NCBI RefSeq assembly: GCF_003208055.1
Contig: NZ_QJUE01000002.1
Coordinates: 434,001 to 498,000, forward strand
Length of the DNA stretch: 64,000 bases
Direction: 5' to 3'
From: Prochlorococcus marinus XMU1408
GTDB lineage: Bacteria > Cyanobacteriota > Cyanobacteriia > PCC-6307 > Cyanobiaceae
The translations under genes and the position numbers were made by a program. Positions 46,088-55,882 of the stretch are shown here, in pieces. The notes under the pieces are model-generated. The model did no database searches, was not told where the DNA came from, and was given only the letters and a program-made list of their open reading frames with translations. How positions within the stretch are numbered: position 1 is the stretch's first letter; each line of letters opens with the position of its first letter.

Positions 46088-47188
46088 TTAATCAATTTCA
46101 ATCTTTATTCCATTTAAATTTGATTCTTTTACTTTATCGCAAACCTTTTGGCTGGCTAATCCCTCCACTAATCCAGGGATGACAGGAGTTCCATCTTTTA
46201 TGCTTTGAGCCCACCAATTTTGGATTCTTGCTACTGGGGCTATTCGTCCATCTGTCCAAATCTTTGAGAAAGCTAGGTCTGAATCTGGTTGAATATTTTT
46301 AAGAACTTCACCTTTATGAGAGAACCATAGCCCGAATCCGTGGACATAATCCTTTTGATTATCGCTACTTAGAATTAATGTTCCATTTTTGCCATAAATT
46401 TCAAGATTAAATCCTTTGCTTTGTTTCGTAACAGCAGAAAGATTTATTTGGCATGGAATTAAGTTGTTGTGGATACTTTTTATTTGTAGTTGAGAAATAC
46501 TTACATCTTCACTTGTTACTCTTTTAGTTGTTTTTGATAGTGGGCAAAATCTTTCTTTGATTGAAGTTGAATTTATTGAGCTTAGAGAATAAGTAGGTCC
46601 AATGAGCCAATGGATCATGTCAAAAGCGTGCGTCCCTAATGCTCCTAAAACACCTCCACCAGAGTTCTCATCTGAATACCAATTCCATGGCCTATCGGGA
46701 TTAGCTCTGCTACTCATTAGCCAATCAAGTTTGAGAAAATATGGTTCTTCAAGTTTTTTTTCATCAATTATTCGCTTTGCTTGCATGAATAAGGGAACAG
46801 CTCGATATTCGTAATCGACCGCTATTTGTAAATTTTTTTTGAGAGCGTTTCTTTGAAGCTCCATTACCTCATAAGCATTTAAGCAAGTTGGTTTCTCCAA
46901 TAAAAGATGTTTGCCTGCTTGAATGGCTTGTATTGCTAGCTCGAATCTCGGAGCTGGTGGGGTAGCTATAATTATTCCTTCAATTTTGGGATCATTTACT
47001 AGACCATTCCAGGTTTCATAAGCACAAAGATTATGCTTTTTGCAGGCTTCCTCAAGCCTATCTTGCCTAGGATGCCACAAACCTACGAGCTCAATATTCT
47101 CATTAGATAATGATGCAGGAATGTGAACACTTTCCCCGAAACCTAATCCTGCAATTGCTATTCGTATCCGTTTGTACTTATTAATCAT
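46088..47188 (-). CDS. Gfo/Idh/MocA-family NAD(P)-dependent oxidoreductase
   Basis: The 366-residue protein has an N-terminal Rossmann fold with AGLGFGESVHIPA (about residues 13-25), the family EKP motif in LLLEKPTC (about 94-101), and a C-terminal alpha/beta domain. A GALGTHAFDMIHWLIGP segment carries the active-site His. Family members oxidise or reduce sugars and related ligands. The substrate is unknown. It lies upstream of the aldolase gene on the same strand. Confidence 0.87.
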   Translation of the reverse strand: MINKYKRIRIAIAGLGFGESVHIPASLSNENIELVGLWHPRQDRLEEACKKHNLCAYETWNGLVNDPKIEGIIIATPPAPRFELAIQAIQAGKHLLLEKPTCLNAYEVMELQRNALKKNLQIAVDYEYRAVPLFMQAKRIIDEKKLEEPYFLKLDWLMSSRANPDRPWNWYSDENSGGGVLGALGTHAFDMIHWLIGPTYSLSSINSTSIKERFCPLSKTTKRVTSEDVSISQLQIKSIHNNLIPCQINLSAVTKQSKGFNLEIYGKNGTLILSSDNQKDYVHGFGLWFSHKGEVLKNIQPDSDLAFSKIWTDGRIAPVARIQNWWAQSIKDGTPVIPGLVEGLASQKVCDKVKESNLNGIKIEID

Positions 47189-47209
47189 CTTTTTTAAAAA
47201 TCAGTGAGG

Positions 47210-47614
47210 TCAAACATTTTTGCAGTTATATAAAATTACATCATTAATTAGTTTATCCCCACCTGGGGCTTTCCATTTTGCGCTTAAATTAATTGTTCCA
47301 TTAACTGAAATATCTTTAAATTTATTAGTTAAACAATTGATTCTCATTATGTAAATGTTCTCATCAATTTCATTTGAAGTGTTAGCGTCAATTTTTAAAT
47401 ATTTCGTTGTTATTTCTATCACTCCTTTATCTTTCTTGCTTACACTATCTTTATCTAAATATTGAATTCCATTAGGCGTTTTAGTGATTTCAATCCAATT
47501 ATTATTAGCGGCATAGACCTCACTTGAAATAGTTAGAAAAAATGTTAAAGTTAATATAAATAAATTTAACGAAAAATTAAATATCTTTTTAGTATTTTGA
47601 TTTATTTTAAGCAT
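47210..47614 (-). CDS. Small secreted protein, Adhesin_E-like (134 aa)
   Basis: A signal peptide (about residues 1-36, ending VYA-A) precedes a beta-rich domain. The pattern [19 protein letters not shown], then CLTNKF and a final CKN, resembles short extracytoplasmic proteins of the Adhesin_E type; two Cys could form a disulfide. Its start lies 8 bases inside the 3' end of accD, so it may be translationally coupled. The function is unknown. Confidence 0.7.
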   Translation of the reverse strand: MLKINQNTKKIFNFSLNLFILTLTFFLTISSEVYAANNNWIEITKTPNGIQYLDKDSVSKKDKGVIEITTKYLKIDANTSNEIDENIYIMRINCLTNKFKDISVNGTINLSAKWKAPGGDKLINDVILYNCKNV

Positions 47615-48491
47615 TAGATTTTACCTTTATATCTTGTGATTTGTGAAGTCGTAATAGTTTTGCCAAAGTTTCTTTAAGCTGCGTTCTCGGTACAATAGTA
47701 TCTACAAAACCGTGATCTTGAAGATATTCTGCTGTTTGGAAATTATCAGGTAATTTTTCTCTCAGTGTTTGCTCAATTACTCTTCTTCCTGCAAATCCAA
47801 TTAGTGCTTTAGGTTCTGCAAGAATTAAATCACCAAGCATGGCAAAACTAGCTGTTACGCCTCCAGTAGTGGGGTGGGTAAGTAAAGGCATATAAAGTAA
47901 TTCAGCATCTCTGTGACGTTCTAGTGCACCAGATATCTTTGCCATTTGCATCAGGCTTAACATCCCTTCTTGCATTCGCGCACCACCAGATGCACAGACA
48001 ATTAACAATGGTAATTTTGCTTCTGTTGAGTATTCAATAAGCCTTGTAATCTTTTCTCCTACGACAGATCCCATTGAGCCACCCATGAACCTAAAATCCA
48101 TTACGGCTAATGCCATTGGAATAGATTCCACCTCGCATGTACCTGTTATTACTCCATCTTTAAGTCCAGTACTTGCTTGACTTTCCCTCAGCCTGTCTGC
48201 GTAGGCTCTTCTGTCTTTAAAGCCAAGGGGATCAACTGGAGTTAAATGATTATTTATTGATTTAAATGTATTTGGGTCAGTAATTAGTCTTATTCTTTCG
48301 TTGCTATCTATCCGATTGTGGTGCCCACAGTTACTACAAACACTACAGTTATCTATTAAGTCTTTTCTATAAACGACTTGTCCACATTCTGGACATTTTT
48401 CCCAAAGGCCATCACTTTCTTCAGATTCCTGAGTGACTTTGCCAACAAATTGGCCTTTCCTTCTATCAGCAAACCAGTCGAATAATGACAC
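47607..48491 (-). CDS. accD: Acetyl-CoA carboxylase carboxyltransferase beta subunit
   Basis: AccD with AccA transfers the carboxyl group to acetyl-CoA, starting fatty acid synthesis. The 294-residue protein has a zinc finger with Cys33, Cys36, Cys52 and Cys55. A carboxyltransferase domain follows, with [14 protein letters not shown] and SGGARMQEG. It overlaps the downstream secreted-protein gene by 8 bases. Confidence 0.96.
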   Translation of the reverse strand: MSLFDWFADRRKGQFVGKVTQESEESDGLWEKCPECGQVVYRKDLIDNCSVCSNCGHHNRIDSNERIRLITDPNTFKSINNHLTPVDPLGFKDRRAYADRLRESQASTGLKDGVITGTCEVESIPMALAVMDFRFMGGSMGSVVGEKITRLIEYSTEAKLPLLIVCASGGARMQEGMLSLMQMAKISGALERHRDAELLYMPLLTHPTTGGVTASFAMLGDLILAEPKALIGFAGRRVIEQTLREKLPDNFQTAEYLQDHGFVDTIVPRTQLKETLAKLLRLHKSQDIKVKSNA

Positions 48492-49009
48492 AGCTTTTTA
48501 GTGATTGATATTAATTTAATACCTTGAGTGCCTTTAAGGTATTAGAACTTTTAAATCTTATCTGAAATAAAATAACCAAATATTCCAATTGATATGAATG
48601 TTCAATCAAATACTTAATAAATGATTTAAATATTTTAGTGATTTAAATTTAACCTTACTTCAATACTTTGCATTATTTTGGTTAACATATATGCTCTATA
48701 TCACTATTTTTTCATAATTTTAACCAAAAAATTTTATTTTAATGCATAATTATTAAAGATAAGTAGTATCTAAAAAGAATTAATTATGATTTCTTTGAAC
48801 TTTTTAGCTTTATCTTTAAGTTGATCTGAGGATTATAATTAAAAAATATTATATATCATGTGATATTTATAATTTCTTTTTGCTTTGGTAGTATAGAATT
48901 TAAACTTTTTTTTGAGAAAAAGGTATTTAATTGATAAATATAAAAATTAAATAATTAATATCTTTTTATTTATCTTATTAATAATTAGCCTAACTTTTAA
49001 TTATTATAT
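48492..49009. other. 518-base AT-rich gap between prk and accD
   Basis: This is the longest gene-free stretch in the window. Both flanking genes read on the minus strand, so it holds the end of prk and the promoter of accD. I find no frame above about 15 codons with coding character. A hairpin AATACCTT/AAGGTATT (about 48518-48543, 10-base loop) lies just upstream of accD. No tRNA or known small RNA motif is seen; an unrecognised RNA cannot be excluded. Confidence 0.6.
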
Positions 49010-49912
49010 TTAGCCTGCCGCTTTTTTCTCCTCTATCATCTTATGAATAATTGGTGTTAGGATTAGTTCCATAGCAAATCCCATCTTCCCTCCATTTACA
49101 ACAATACTTGTAGGACTTGACATGAATGAATCATGGATCATTCCTAATAAATACTGGAAATCTATACCCCATTTTTCTCTTGAACCTTTTCTAAAATGAA
49201 TAATCACAAAACTTTCATCAGGCGTTGGAATATTTCTGCAAATAAATGGGTTTGAGGTGTCAATTGTTGGTACTCTCTGGAAATTAATATCTGTTCGGCT
49301 GAATTGGGGACATATGTGATTAATGTAATCAGGCATTCTTCTTAAAATTGTATCTACGATTGTTTCTGCTGAATATCCTCTCTCTGCGTTGTCTCGATGT
49401 ATTTTTTGTATCCATTCAAGATTGGTAATTGGTACTACACCAACAAGTAAATCAGCAAAAGAAGCAACATCATAATCTTTTCCTACTACTCCACCGTGAA
49501 GTCCCTCATAAAATAAAAGGTCTGTTCCTGTTGGTATCTCTTCCCACGGAGTAAATTGACCTGGATCTAATTTTGTTCCTAGTCGAGTATTGTGTTCCTC
49601 TGCTTCTTCAGTGCTATGTAAATAGTATCTTTTCTGACCTCCGCCCGTTTTTCCATATTGACTAAATAACTCTTCTAATTTATCGAATAAATTTGCTTCT
49701 GGTCCAAAATGAGAAAAGTTCTCACCTCTTGAGAGTGCTTCGGACATCGCCTTCTTCATGGGCATTCTCTCAAATCGGTGGTAACTATCACCTTCAACTA
49801 CTGCTGGGACAATATTTTCACGAGCAAATATATGCTCGAATGCTCTTTTAACGGTGCTAGTTCCTGCTCCGGATGAACCTGTTACAGCTACTACTGGGTG
49901 AAGCTTTGACAT
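49010..49912 (-). CDS. prk: Phosphoribulokinase
   Basis: Prk phosphorylates ribulose-5-phosphate to make the Rubisco substrate. The 300-residue protein has P-loop GSSGAGTS (about residues 12-19) and FSHFGPEANLFDKLEELF. A GLHGG catalytic-site segment is also present. Length and RIPDYINHICPQF-like region (here RRMPDYINHICPQF) suggest the class I, proteobacterial-type fold, as found in marine Synechococcus/Prochlorococcus, rather than the redox-regulated plant form. No obvious regulatory Cys pair is visible near the N-terminus. Confidence 0.95.
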   Translation of the reverse strand: MSKLHPVVAVTGSSGAGTSTVKRAFEHIFARENIVPAVVEGDSYHRFERMPMKKAMSEALSRGENFSHFGPEANLFDKLEELFSQYGKTGGGQKRYYLHSTEEAEEHNTRLGTKLDPGQFTPWEEIPTGTDLLFYEGLHGGVVGKDYDVASFADLLVGVVPITNLEWIQKIHRDNAERGYSAETIVDTILRRMPDYINHICPQFSRTDINFQRVPTIDTSNPFICRNIPTPDESFVIIHFRKGSREKWGIDFQYLLGMIHDSFMSSPTSIVVNGGKMGFAMELILTPIIHKMIEEKKAAG

Positions 49913-50000
49913 CGACGCTTATGTATTGAATATTTATTTTTACAGGTCGACAGACCATCAAAGGGAAAGTATTCAAAGAGTTTTTTAATTTGTGAACTTA

Positions 50001-51080
50001 TTATTTCAATTTTTCGACTAAAAGTTCCCCCATTTGTTTGCAACCAACTTGTTTTCCTTTTCCACTGCTCATCAAGTCAGGAGTTCTATACCCTTCAGTT
50101 AAAAGTTCGTTAATTGCATTTTCTAAAAAATTTCCAGCATCAATCTCATTAAAAGCAATTTTTAACATCATTGCAGCCGATAAAATCATCGCTATTGGAT
50201 TAGCTATATCTTTTCCTGCTATATCAGGAGCGGAACCATGAACAGGTTCGAAGACACCAGGCCCATCTTTTGTTAATGATGCAGAAGGAAGCATTCCAAT
50301 TGATCCTGTTAGCATGGCTGCGATGTCGCTAAGAATATCTCCAAATAAATTACTTGTAAGTATCACATCAAATTGACTTGGGTTCCTAACAAGTTGCATC
50401 GCTGCATTATCTACATATTGATGAGTTAGATCTATTCCTTTGAAATTATTAGATACCAATATTGTTTCCTCTCTCCATAACTGACTTACATCTAGAACAT
50501 TTGCTTTATCAACTGAGCATACTTTTTGATTTCTTTGTTGTGCCAATTTAAAAGCAATCTCTGCTATTCGTTTAACTTCTTCAGAAGTGTATGTCATCGT
50601 ATTAAAAGCCCTTACTCCACTTTCTGTTTTTATTCTTCCTTTTGGTTCTCCAAAGTAAATACCGCTAGTGAGCTCTCTAACTACAACTAAATCAACTTTG
50701 TTAACATATTCCTCTTTCAAGCTGCTTGCTTTTGTTAAAGATGGAATTATTTTTACAGGTCTAATATTTGCAAAAAGGTCTAGAGAAGATCTTAACTTTA
50801 ACAAACCTGTTTCAGGCCTTTTTTCTCTAGGTAATTGGTCATATTTGGGGTCACCTATAGCGGCTAGTAAAACAGCATCGGAGTTCTTACATTCTTGAAG
50901 AGTTTTATTGGGGAAAGGGATACCATCTGATTCAATAGCTGATCCACCAAAAGGCATTTCTTTGAAGTTGAGTTTAAAATCAAATTTATTTGAGATTAGA
51001 TCAAGGATATTGTGAGTGACATTTGTTATTTCCGGCCCGATTCCATCACCTGGTAATAATGTTATTTTGTAAGACTTCAT
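50001..51080 (-). CDS. leuB: 3-isopropylmalate dehydrogenase
   Basis: LeuB oxidizes and decarboxylates 3-isopropylmalate in leucine synthesis. The 359-residue protein begins ITLLPGDGIGPEI and has the metal-binding NLFGDILSDIAA segment (about residues 244-255). The NAD site contains GSAPDIAGKDIANP. The gene follows lpxD by 24 bases on the same strand. IlvD, an earlier step, lies 10 kb away. Confidence 0.96.
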   Translation of the reverse strand: MKSYKITLLPGDGIGPEITNVTHNILDLISNKFDFKLNFKEMPFGGSAIESDGIPFPNKTLQECKNSDAVLLAAIGDPKYDQLPREKRPETGLLKLRSSLDLFANIRPVKIIPSLTKASSLKEEYVNKVDLVVVRELTSGIYFGEPKGRIKTESGVRAFNTMTYTSEEVKRIAEIAFKLAQQRNQKVCSVDKANVLDVSQLWREETILVSNNFKGIDLTHQYVDNAAMQLVRNPSQFDVILTSNLFGDILSDIAAMLTGSIGMLPSASLTKDGPGVFEPVHGSAPDIAGKDIANPIAMILSAAMMLKIAFNEIDAGNFLENAINELLTEGYRTPDLMSSGKGKQVGCKQMGELLVEKLK

Positions 51081-51104
51081 GTGTTCTTATAAATCAAGGG
51101 GAAA

Positions 51105-52157
51105 TTACCTGGGGTTTCTTCGATTTAATTCACGAATAGCTTTAGCAATCTCAGGTAGTTTTTTGAAATTAGCAGAGCATCTCAACCAAAGTTTATTTGG
51201 AATTGCAGGGAAGCCGCTGACAACCTTATCTGCATCGATATTTGATATGATTCCAGATTTTGAACTTGCTATTACTCTGTCCCCAACTTTAACTTTATTA
51301 CTTACTCCTACTTGTCCAGCTAAAATAACTGAATTACCAATATGTGCTCCTCCAGCTATACCTACTTGAGCAGCCATCGCACAACCTTTGCCGGTAGTTA
51401 CTCCATGACCAATTTGAACGAGGTTATCTATCTTTGTGTCCTCTCCAATTACGGTGTCTCCGACTGAAGGCCTATCAACAGTTGAGCCGCTACCAATTTC
51501 AACTTTGTTTCCTAAAATAACTTTTCCTACTTGAGGCATTTTTTTCCATCCGTTTTTGGTAGGTACGAAACCAAAACCTTCACCACCAATAACAGCATTA
51601 GCATTAATTACACATTCATCTCCTAGTTTTGAGCCAGAGTGAATAACACTATTTGCGTGAATAATATTTTTGGCACCAATAATTACTTTTTTATACACAA
51701 CAACTCCTGCATGAACAATGGTTTCTTTTCCAATTTCTGTATTATCTCCAATATAAACATTTGCTCCGATTGAAACTCCTGGACCAATTTTTACATTTTC
51801 ACCTATTACCGCACTCTTGTGGATACCTTCTTTCTCTATCTCAGACGGGTAAAGAAAATTTAGTGTCTCGGCAAATGCAATCTTGGGATCTTTTAGTATC
51901 ACCCAATCGATTGAGATGTTTTTTGTTATTTCACTAATATAACTTTCATCCGCTGGCAAAAGGAGAGCAGATGCATTTGACTTTTTGATGAGATCTCTAA
52001 GATTTAAAGGACTGTTTTTATCTAGAAAACTTATATCATTTTCTTTTGCATTTTCTAAAGACGCCGCAGCTAAAATAACGGGATTATTTTTTATTTTAGA
52101 GTCAACGACTCCTGATTGACCTTGCTTAAGTTTTTCGACAATTTCATTGAATTGCAT
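51105..52157 (-). CDS. lpxD: UDP-3-O-acylglucosamine N-acyltransferase
   Basis: LpxD adds the second acyl chain in lipid A synthesis. The 350-residue protein has an N-terminal uridine-binding domain (about 1-100), a left-handed beta-helix of hexapeptide repeats (about 105-315) and a short C-terminal helix. The catalytic His lies in the IGHGVTTGKGC stretch. With lptB and the LptF/G permease in the same window it supports LPS in this organism. It lies between proB and leuB. Confidence 0.94.
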   Translation of the reverse strand: MQFNEIVEKLKQGQSGVVDSKIKNNPVILAAASLENAKENDISFLDKNSPLNLRDLIKKSNASALLLPADESYISEITKNISIDWVILKDPKIAFAETLNFLYPSEIEKEGIHKSAVIGENVKIGPGVSIGANVYIGDNTEIGKETIVHAGVVVYKKVIIGAKNIIHANSVIHSGSKLGDECVINANAVIGGEGFGFVPTKNGWKKMPQVGKVILGNKVEIGSGSTVDRPSVGDTVIGEDTKIDNLVQIGHGVTTGKGCAMAAQVGIAGGAHIGNSVILAGQVGVSNKVKVGDRVIASSKSGIISNIDADKVVSGFPAIPNKLWLRCSANFKKLPEIAKAIRELNRRNPR

Positions 52158-52203
52158 GATTGAGATCTAATTGTGAAAGTGAAAATTACTATTGTTGAAA
52201 GAT

Positions 52204-53286
52204 CTATTCACTGGTGAGGACCAGAACATCTCTATGAATAACGAGCGGAGATCCTGTTGTTGTATCGTGTGAATTAATCCCTATTTTTATAGCATCACTA
52301 CTCATTGAGCAAATTCCTTTTGCAATTTCTGCTCCTTCGGTATTAATAACTTTTACAGGTTGATTTGAAATGAAATTCCCTCTAACTTTCTTTACGCCAA
52401 CTAATAGTAGTGATGCACCTTTGTTTTTAATAGCTTCACTAGCTCCTTCATCTAAGTAGATTTCTCCAACTGGCTTAATTGCATGCGATAGCCAACTCTT
52501 TCTATTCCCTATGGGTTTAGGATGAGGGTGGAAAACTGTTCCTATCCTTTTGCCATCCAGTAATTCTCCTAAAGTTTCAGGATTTCTACCATCGGCTAAT
52601 TGAACTTTTATTCCACTTTCAGTGGCTATCTTTGCAGCAGTTAATTTTGTTTTTATTCCACCAGTCCCCCAAGTAGTTTGTTGATCAACTAATTCTAAAT
52701 TATTTAATTCAGTTGAATTATTTATATCTTTGATTGGTTTAGCCTTACTGTTGGTTTTAGGATCAGAGGAGTAAAGATGATCTATATCTGTAAGTAATAT
52801 TAGTTGATCAGCAGATATAGCTGTTGCAACCAATGCAGACAAAGTATCATTATCTCCATATTTTAGTTCTTCATCTGAAGTAATATCATTTTCGTTTACT
52901 ATTGGAATAACATCCCATTCAATTAACCTTTTTAATGTTTGAGAAGCAGATTTATAGCTATTTCTAGAACCCAGTTCTGAACTAGTTAATAATATTTGTG
53001 CAACATTATATCCAAATTTACTCATTGCCTTTTCATATAAAGCCATTAAATGTAGTTGACCTATAGCTGCAGATGCTTGAAGAGAAATAATTTCTTTTGG
53101 CCTTATCTTGAAGTTCATTTTGTGACATCCAAGTCCCACAGCTCCACTAGAAACCAATATAATTTTATCTCCTTTTTTTTGAGCTCTAGAAATGTATGAA
53201 CAATAACTTTTAATGATGTCGAAAGTTGTATATTCATTGGTCCCTCTCAAAAGGCTTGTGCCAATCTTGATTACCCACGTTGTCAT
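52204..53286 (-). CDS. proB: Glutamate 5-kinase
   Basis: ProB phosphorylates glutamate at the first step of proline synthesis. The 360-residue protein has an amino-acid kinase domain with [11 protein letters not shown] at the N-terminus, VNENDI and [12 protein letters not shown] motifs. A C-terminal PUA domain (about 275-355) follows. Its ATG overlaps the HAD gene stop as ATGA, so they are translationally coupled. Confidence 0.95.
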   Translation of the reverse strand: MTTWVIKIGTSLLRGTNEYTTFDIIKSYCSYISRAQKKGDKIILVSSGAVGLGCHKMNFKIRPKEIISLQASAAIGQLHLMALYEKAMSKFGYNVAQILLTSSELGSRNSYKSASQTLKRLIEWDVIPIVNENDITSDEELKYGDNDTLSALVATAISADQLILLTDIDHLYSSDPKTNSKAKPIKDINNSTELNNLELVDQQTTWGTGGIKTKLTAAKIATESGIKVQLADGRNPETLGELLDGKRIGTVFHPHPKPIGNRKSWLSHAIKPVGEIYLDEGASEAIKNKGASLLLVGVKKVRGNFISNQPVKVINTEGAEIAKGICSMSSDAIKIGINSHDTTTGSPLVIHRDVLVLTSE

Positions 53287-53804
53287 AAAAATTCTCCAGT
53301 TATAATTTTCGCTAGATACCTTTCTATGAATTGAAAGTTATTTCTTTCAATTTTTTTTCCATAATAATCTACTGAATCTACAAGTATTGTATACATTCCT
53401 AATCTATTGCCTACAAGAATATCCGTAAAAACTCTATCTCCAATTATTGCAATTTGATTAGATGAATAAGAAATAGAACTTAAGACCTTCTTTAATTTCC
53501 TTGTGCTTGGCTTCCCACCTGAGTATGTAAAATCTAAATTTAATTGATCAGCAATTTTTTTGATTCGGTTTCTAGATGGGTTGTTGCTGAATAGATAGAT
53601 GAAAAAGTGCTCATTAGAGTTTTGAATCCAATTTTTAATATCGTTTGCAAGTACTGGATTATTCCCAGATATTAATGTGCCATCAACATCAAGTATTAAC
53701 GCTTTTATATCTTTCGATAATAAGTGATTTATTGAGATCTCTGAAATTTTATCGTTTACTTTCCAATTGGGATTAAGTAATTCTTTGATATTTATTCTGA
53801 TAAT
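53283..53804 (-). CDS. YqeG-type HAD phosphatase with apparent AUU start
   Basis: The complete 173-residue protein has all HAD motifs: DVDGT (residues 39-43), SNN (73-75), GGKPS (96-100) and [15 protein letters not shown] (122-136). This is the IIIA YqeG/GEP4 group, whose relatives dephosphorylate phosphatidylglycerophosphate. It would follow PgsA, encoded at 61216-61785. No ATG, GTG or TTG exists in frame before residue 137, well past motif IV; an in-frame TGA at 53814 limits the start to ATT, ATC or ATA codons. ATT 53804 is best placed after AGGAG. The stop overlaps proB. Confidence 0.82.
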   Translation of the reverse strand: MIRINIKELLNPNWKVNDKISEISINHLLSKDIKALILDVDGTLISGNNPVLANDIKNWIQNSNEHFFIYLFSNNPSRNRIKKIADQLNLDFTYSGGKPSTRKLKKVLSSISYSSNQIAIIGDRVFTDILVGNRLGMYTILVDSVDYYGKKIERNNFQFIERYLAKIITGEFL

Positions 53805-54328
53805 CCCCTCTCCTCAAGTTCAGCTTCAATGCCTGATTGAATCCTGTCAAACTCTTCGCCTTCAACTAGTCTTACTTCACCATTCTCTAGCTTTCCAACT
53901 ATGAAGAAAGGATCAAGTGGGATGTATAAACCATACTCATTATTGTCTACTCTGAAATTTACCAGAAGTTCGTAAGTTTCGGACTCATCATCAATCTCCT
54001 CTTCTTCAATTTCTTCAGGCTCGGGCTCATCTAGTTCACCTGAGACTGTAAGGGTAATAGCTGAACGTACAAGTCTAAGATCATGCTCTTGAAGAACAAC
54101 ATCAGCTACTTCGAGTATTGGTTCATTCTTTTCAATCGTTTCTATTAGCTTGGGATCCTGATCATCAATTAATTGAAATAGAGATACGGGAGTGTCTACA
54201 GGTGTTAAAAGAGCGTATTCATTATTTTCTAAAGGCACAACTTGTTCAAGAAAACATAGGAGATCTGAACCTTGAGAATCTTTAACTAAAAGTGTAGGTA
54301 CTTCGTCGTTTTTATTAGTTGTTGACAT
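53792..54328 (-). CDS. DUF3727/DUF1292 cyanobacterial protein
   Basis: The 178-residue acidic protein has two similar beta-rich segments: about residues 10-60 (LLVKDSQGSDLLCFLEQVV) and about 115-165 (YELLVNFRVDNNEYGLYIPLDPFF). A Glu/Asp-rich linker lies between. This is the DUF1292 plus DUF3727 pattern of cyanobacteria and plastids. The function is unknown. It overlaps the HAD gene by 13 bases and follows ruvX by 65 bases. Confidence 0.83.
   Translation of the reverse strand: MSTTNKNDEVPTLLVKDSQGSDLLCFLEQVVPLENNEYALLTPVDTPVSLFQLIDDQDPKLIETIEKNEPILEVADVVLQEHDLRLVRSAITLTVSGELDEPEPEEIEEEEIDDESETYELLVNFRVDNNEYGLYIPLDPFFIVGKLENGEVRLVEGEEFDRIQSGIEAELEERGLSE
53810..53814 (-). promoter_or_regulatory. 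Shine-Dalgarno site that favours the ATT start of the HAD gene
   Basis: AGGAG lies inside the end of the DUF3727 gene, five bases before ATT 53804. Strong sites of this kind are rare among genes of this window, which supports initiation here despite the unusual codon. Confidence 0.55.
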
Positions 54329-54393
54329 AGGTGAATTTTTATTAATCAGTATCTGGTTTATTTTTGATTATGTATGTACATCATATTCAAAAT

Positions 54394-54828
54394 TTAATTT
54401 GAGTCATCCAGATCAGGTCCCTCAATAAGCCATTGTTGTAAAAGTATAGCGGCCGCGGCACTATCAATTTTTCCACTTTTGTCGCTTTTTAAAGAGAATT
54501 TCTCTTTAGCTTCGACTGTTGAGCAATGTTCATTTATAAAAACCAGAGGAAGGTTTAAACATTTCGCTAATTTAATCCCATATTTTTTACATCGAATTGA
54601 TTGATTGGTTTCTTTGCCATACATATCAAGAGGATTGCCAATAACTAGTCCTTCAACTTTTCTACTAGCGCATATATTTTTGAATTTTTGAAGATCTTCT
54701 TCAAATCCTTTTTTAAATATTGCAGGAAGATGAGTTATTGATATTCCAAGTGGATCACAACCAGCGATACCTATCCTTTTATTTCCAATATCAAGACTTA
54801 AAACTGAACAAGGCTTGGGTTGAATCAT
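54394..54828 (-). CDS. ruvX: Putative pre-16S rRNA nuclease / Holliday junction resolvase-like RuvX (YqgF)
   Basis: YqgF-family RNase H-fold proteins mature 16S rRNA. The 144-residue protein starts with the Asp-bearing [15 protein letters not shown] (first Asp at residue 13), has VIGNP in the middle, and a C-terminal [13 protein letters not shown] that supplies the last acid. The upstream gene ends in an ATGA overlap with its start. Confidence 0.92.
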   Translation of the reverse strand: MIQPKPCSVLSLDIGNKRIGIAGCDPLGISITHLPAIFKKGFEEDLQKFKNICASRKVEGLVIGNPLDMYGKETNQSIRCKKYGIKLAKCLNLPLVFINEHCSTVEAKEKFSLKSDKSGKIDSAAAAILLQQWLIEGPDLDDSN

Positions 54829-55862
54829 CTATTATTTTTAATTTGAAAAGTAGAGGGTAATTCGGGTTGTTGTTGTAAGTTCCCAACAAGATTAGTTAAA
54901 AGCTCAGTTTCTATGGATTTAAATTTATATCCATTTTGCCTTTTCCATATACTTCTTCCCAGAAGAACTCTTTCTTCTTTTGTTACCCAATTACTTTTAC
55001 TCATTATCTCATTCAATTTATTGTCTTCACTGGTTGTTTCTATGTAGTAGTTGTTTTTGGTAAGCTTAAAATTATTAATTCTTTGTGGAATAGATTGGTT
55101 CAGCCTCTCATCCCAAGCTAAACCCCTTATTAGTTCTAGGGAAGAATCATATTGGGGACAAATTGATGGTATTAAACCTGCTATCACATTGTTTTTTTGA
55201 CACTTAATAACACCAGTTAAAATATTTCTTTTCTCATAGATATCATGCCATTGCCGATCAAAAATAGAACGGAAATTTATTGACTCTCTTGCTTGTTCAA
55301 GTCTCCAAATTAGTTGGCTATTTTCTTCATTGAGTCTTTCCCAGATGAAATTTTGTTTATATTCATTCTTTATATATTTCAAATCATCTCTTCTCTTCCA
55401 ATATTTAATTATCTTGAACGGTTGAAAACCAGATTGCCTTATTATGGATAAGTTTTGATTGTCATTTGTATTTACTGAGATTAGGAAACTTTGAGTATTA
55501 ATATTACTTTCATAGAGAATTTTTCGTAGCAAATTTTCTAATAGATTATAGCGACTATATGATATAGATTCTCCGATGAAATAAGGTTCTGATATTGACC
55601 AACAGGAACCTCTTTTATTTATTGGTGTAGCCAAAATATATGCAATTATGTTATTTCTTTCAATGGCTACAAAACATGTTGAGTTACGAGTTGGAATGAT
55701 ATTTGTAAGATTTGATTCTAATGAAGAAAACCATTTTTTACATAACAGTATTTGAAATATTCCAAGATATTTAGGCTTATTACATTCTTTAAGCATTGAT
55801 AAATGTCTGAGCTTAAGTGGCTCAATTATCAAATCTGAAGGTAAAGCTTTATCTTTTCCCAT
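54825..55862 (-). CDS. GNAT-like protein of unknown function (345 aa)
   Basis: The first half (about residues 10-165) reads like a degenerate GNAT domain: [28 protein letters not shown], and [21 protein letters not shown]. The second half has an [11 protein letters not shown]-type helix, here [13 protein letters not shown], and a second alpha/beta region. The acetyl-CoA pyrophosphate loop is not clear, so activity is uncertain. It is coupled to ruvX by an ATGA overlap. Confidence 0.6.
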   Translation of the reverse strand: MGKDKALPSDLIIEPLKLRHLSMLKECNKPKYLGIFQILLCKKWFSSLESNLTNIIPTRNSTCFVAIERNNIIAYILATPINKRGSCWSISEPYFIGESISYSRYNLLENLLRKILYESNINTQSFLISVNTNDNQNLSIIRQSGFQPFKIIKYWKRRDDLKYIKNEYKQNFIWERLNEENSQLIWRLEQARESINFRSIFDRQWHDIYEKRNILTGVIKCQKNNVIAGLIPSICPQYDSSLELIRGLAWDERLNQSIPQRINNFKLTKNNYYIETTSEDNKLNEIMSKSNWVTKEERVLLGRSIWKRQNGYKFKSIETELLTNLVGNLQQQPELPSTFQIKNNR

Positions 55863-55882
55863 TTCTTTATTTTATTATATTT

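Noticed and set aside
51079-51369. 96-residue plus-strand frame
   Set aside because: Antisense shadow of lpxD.
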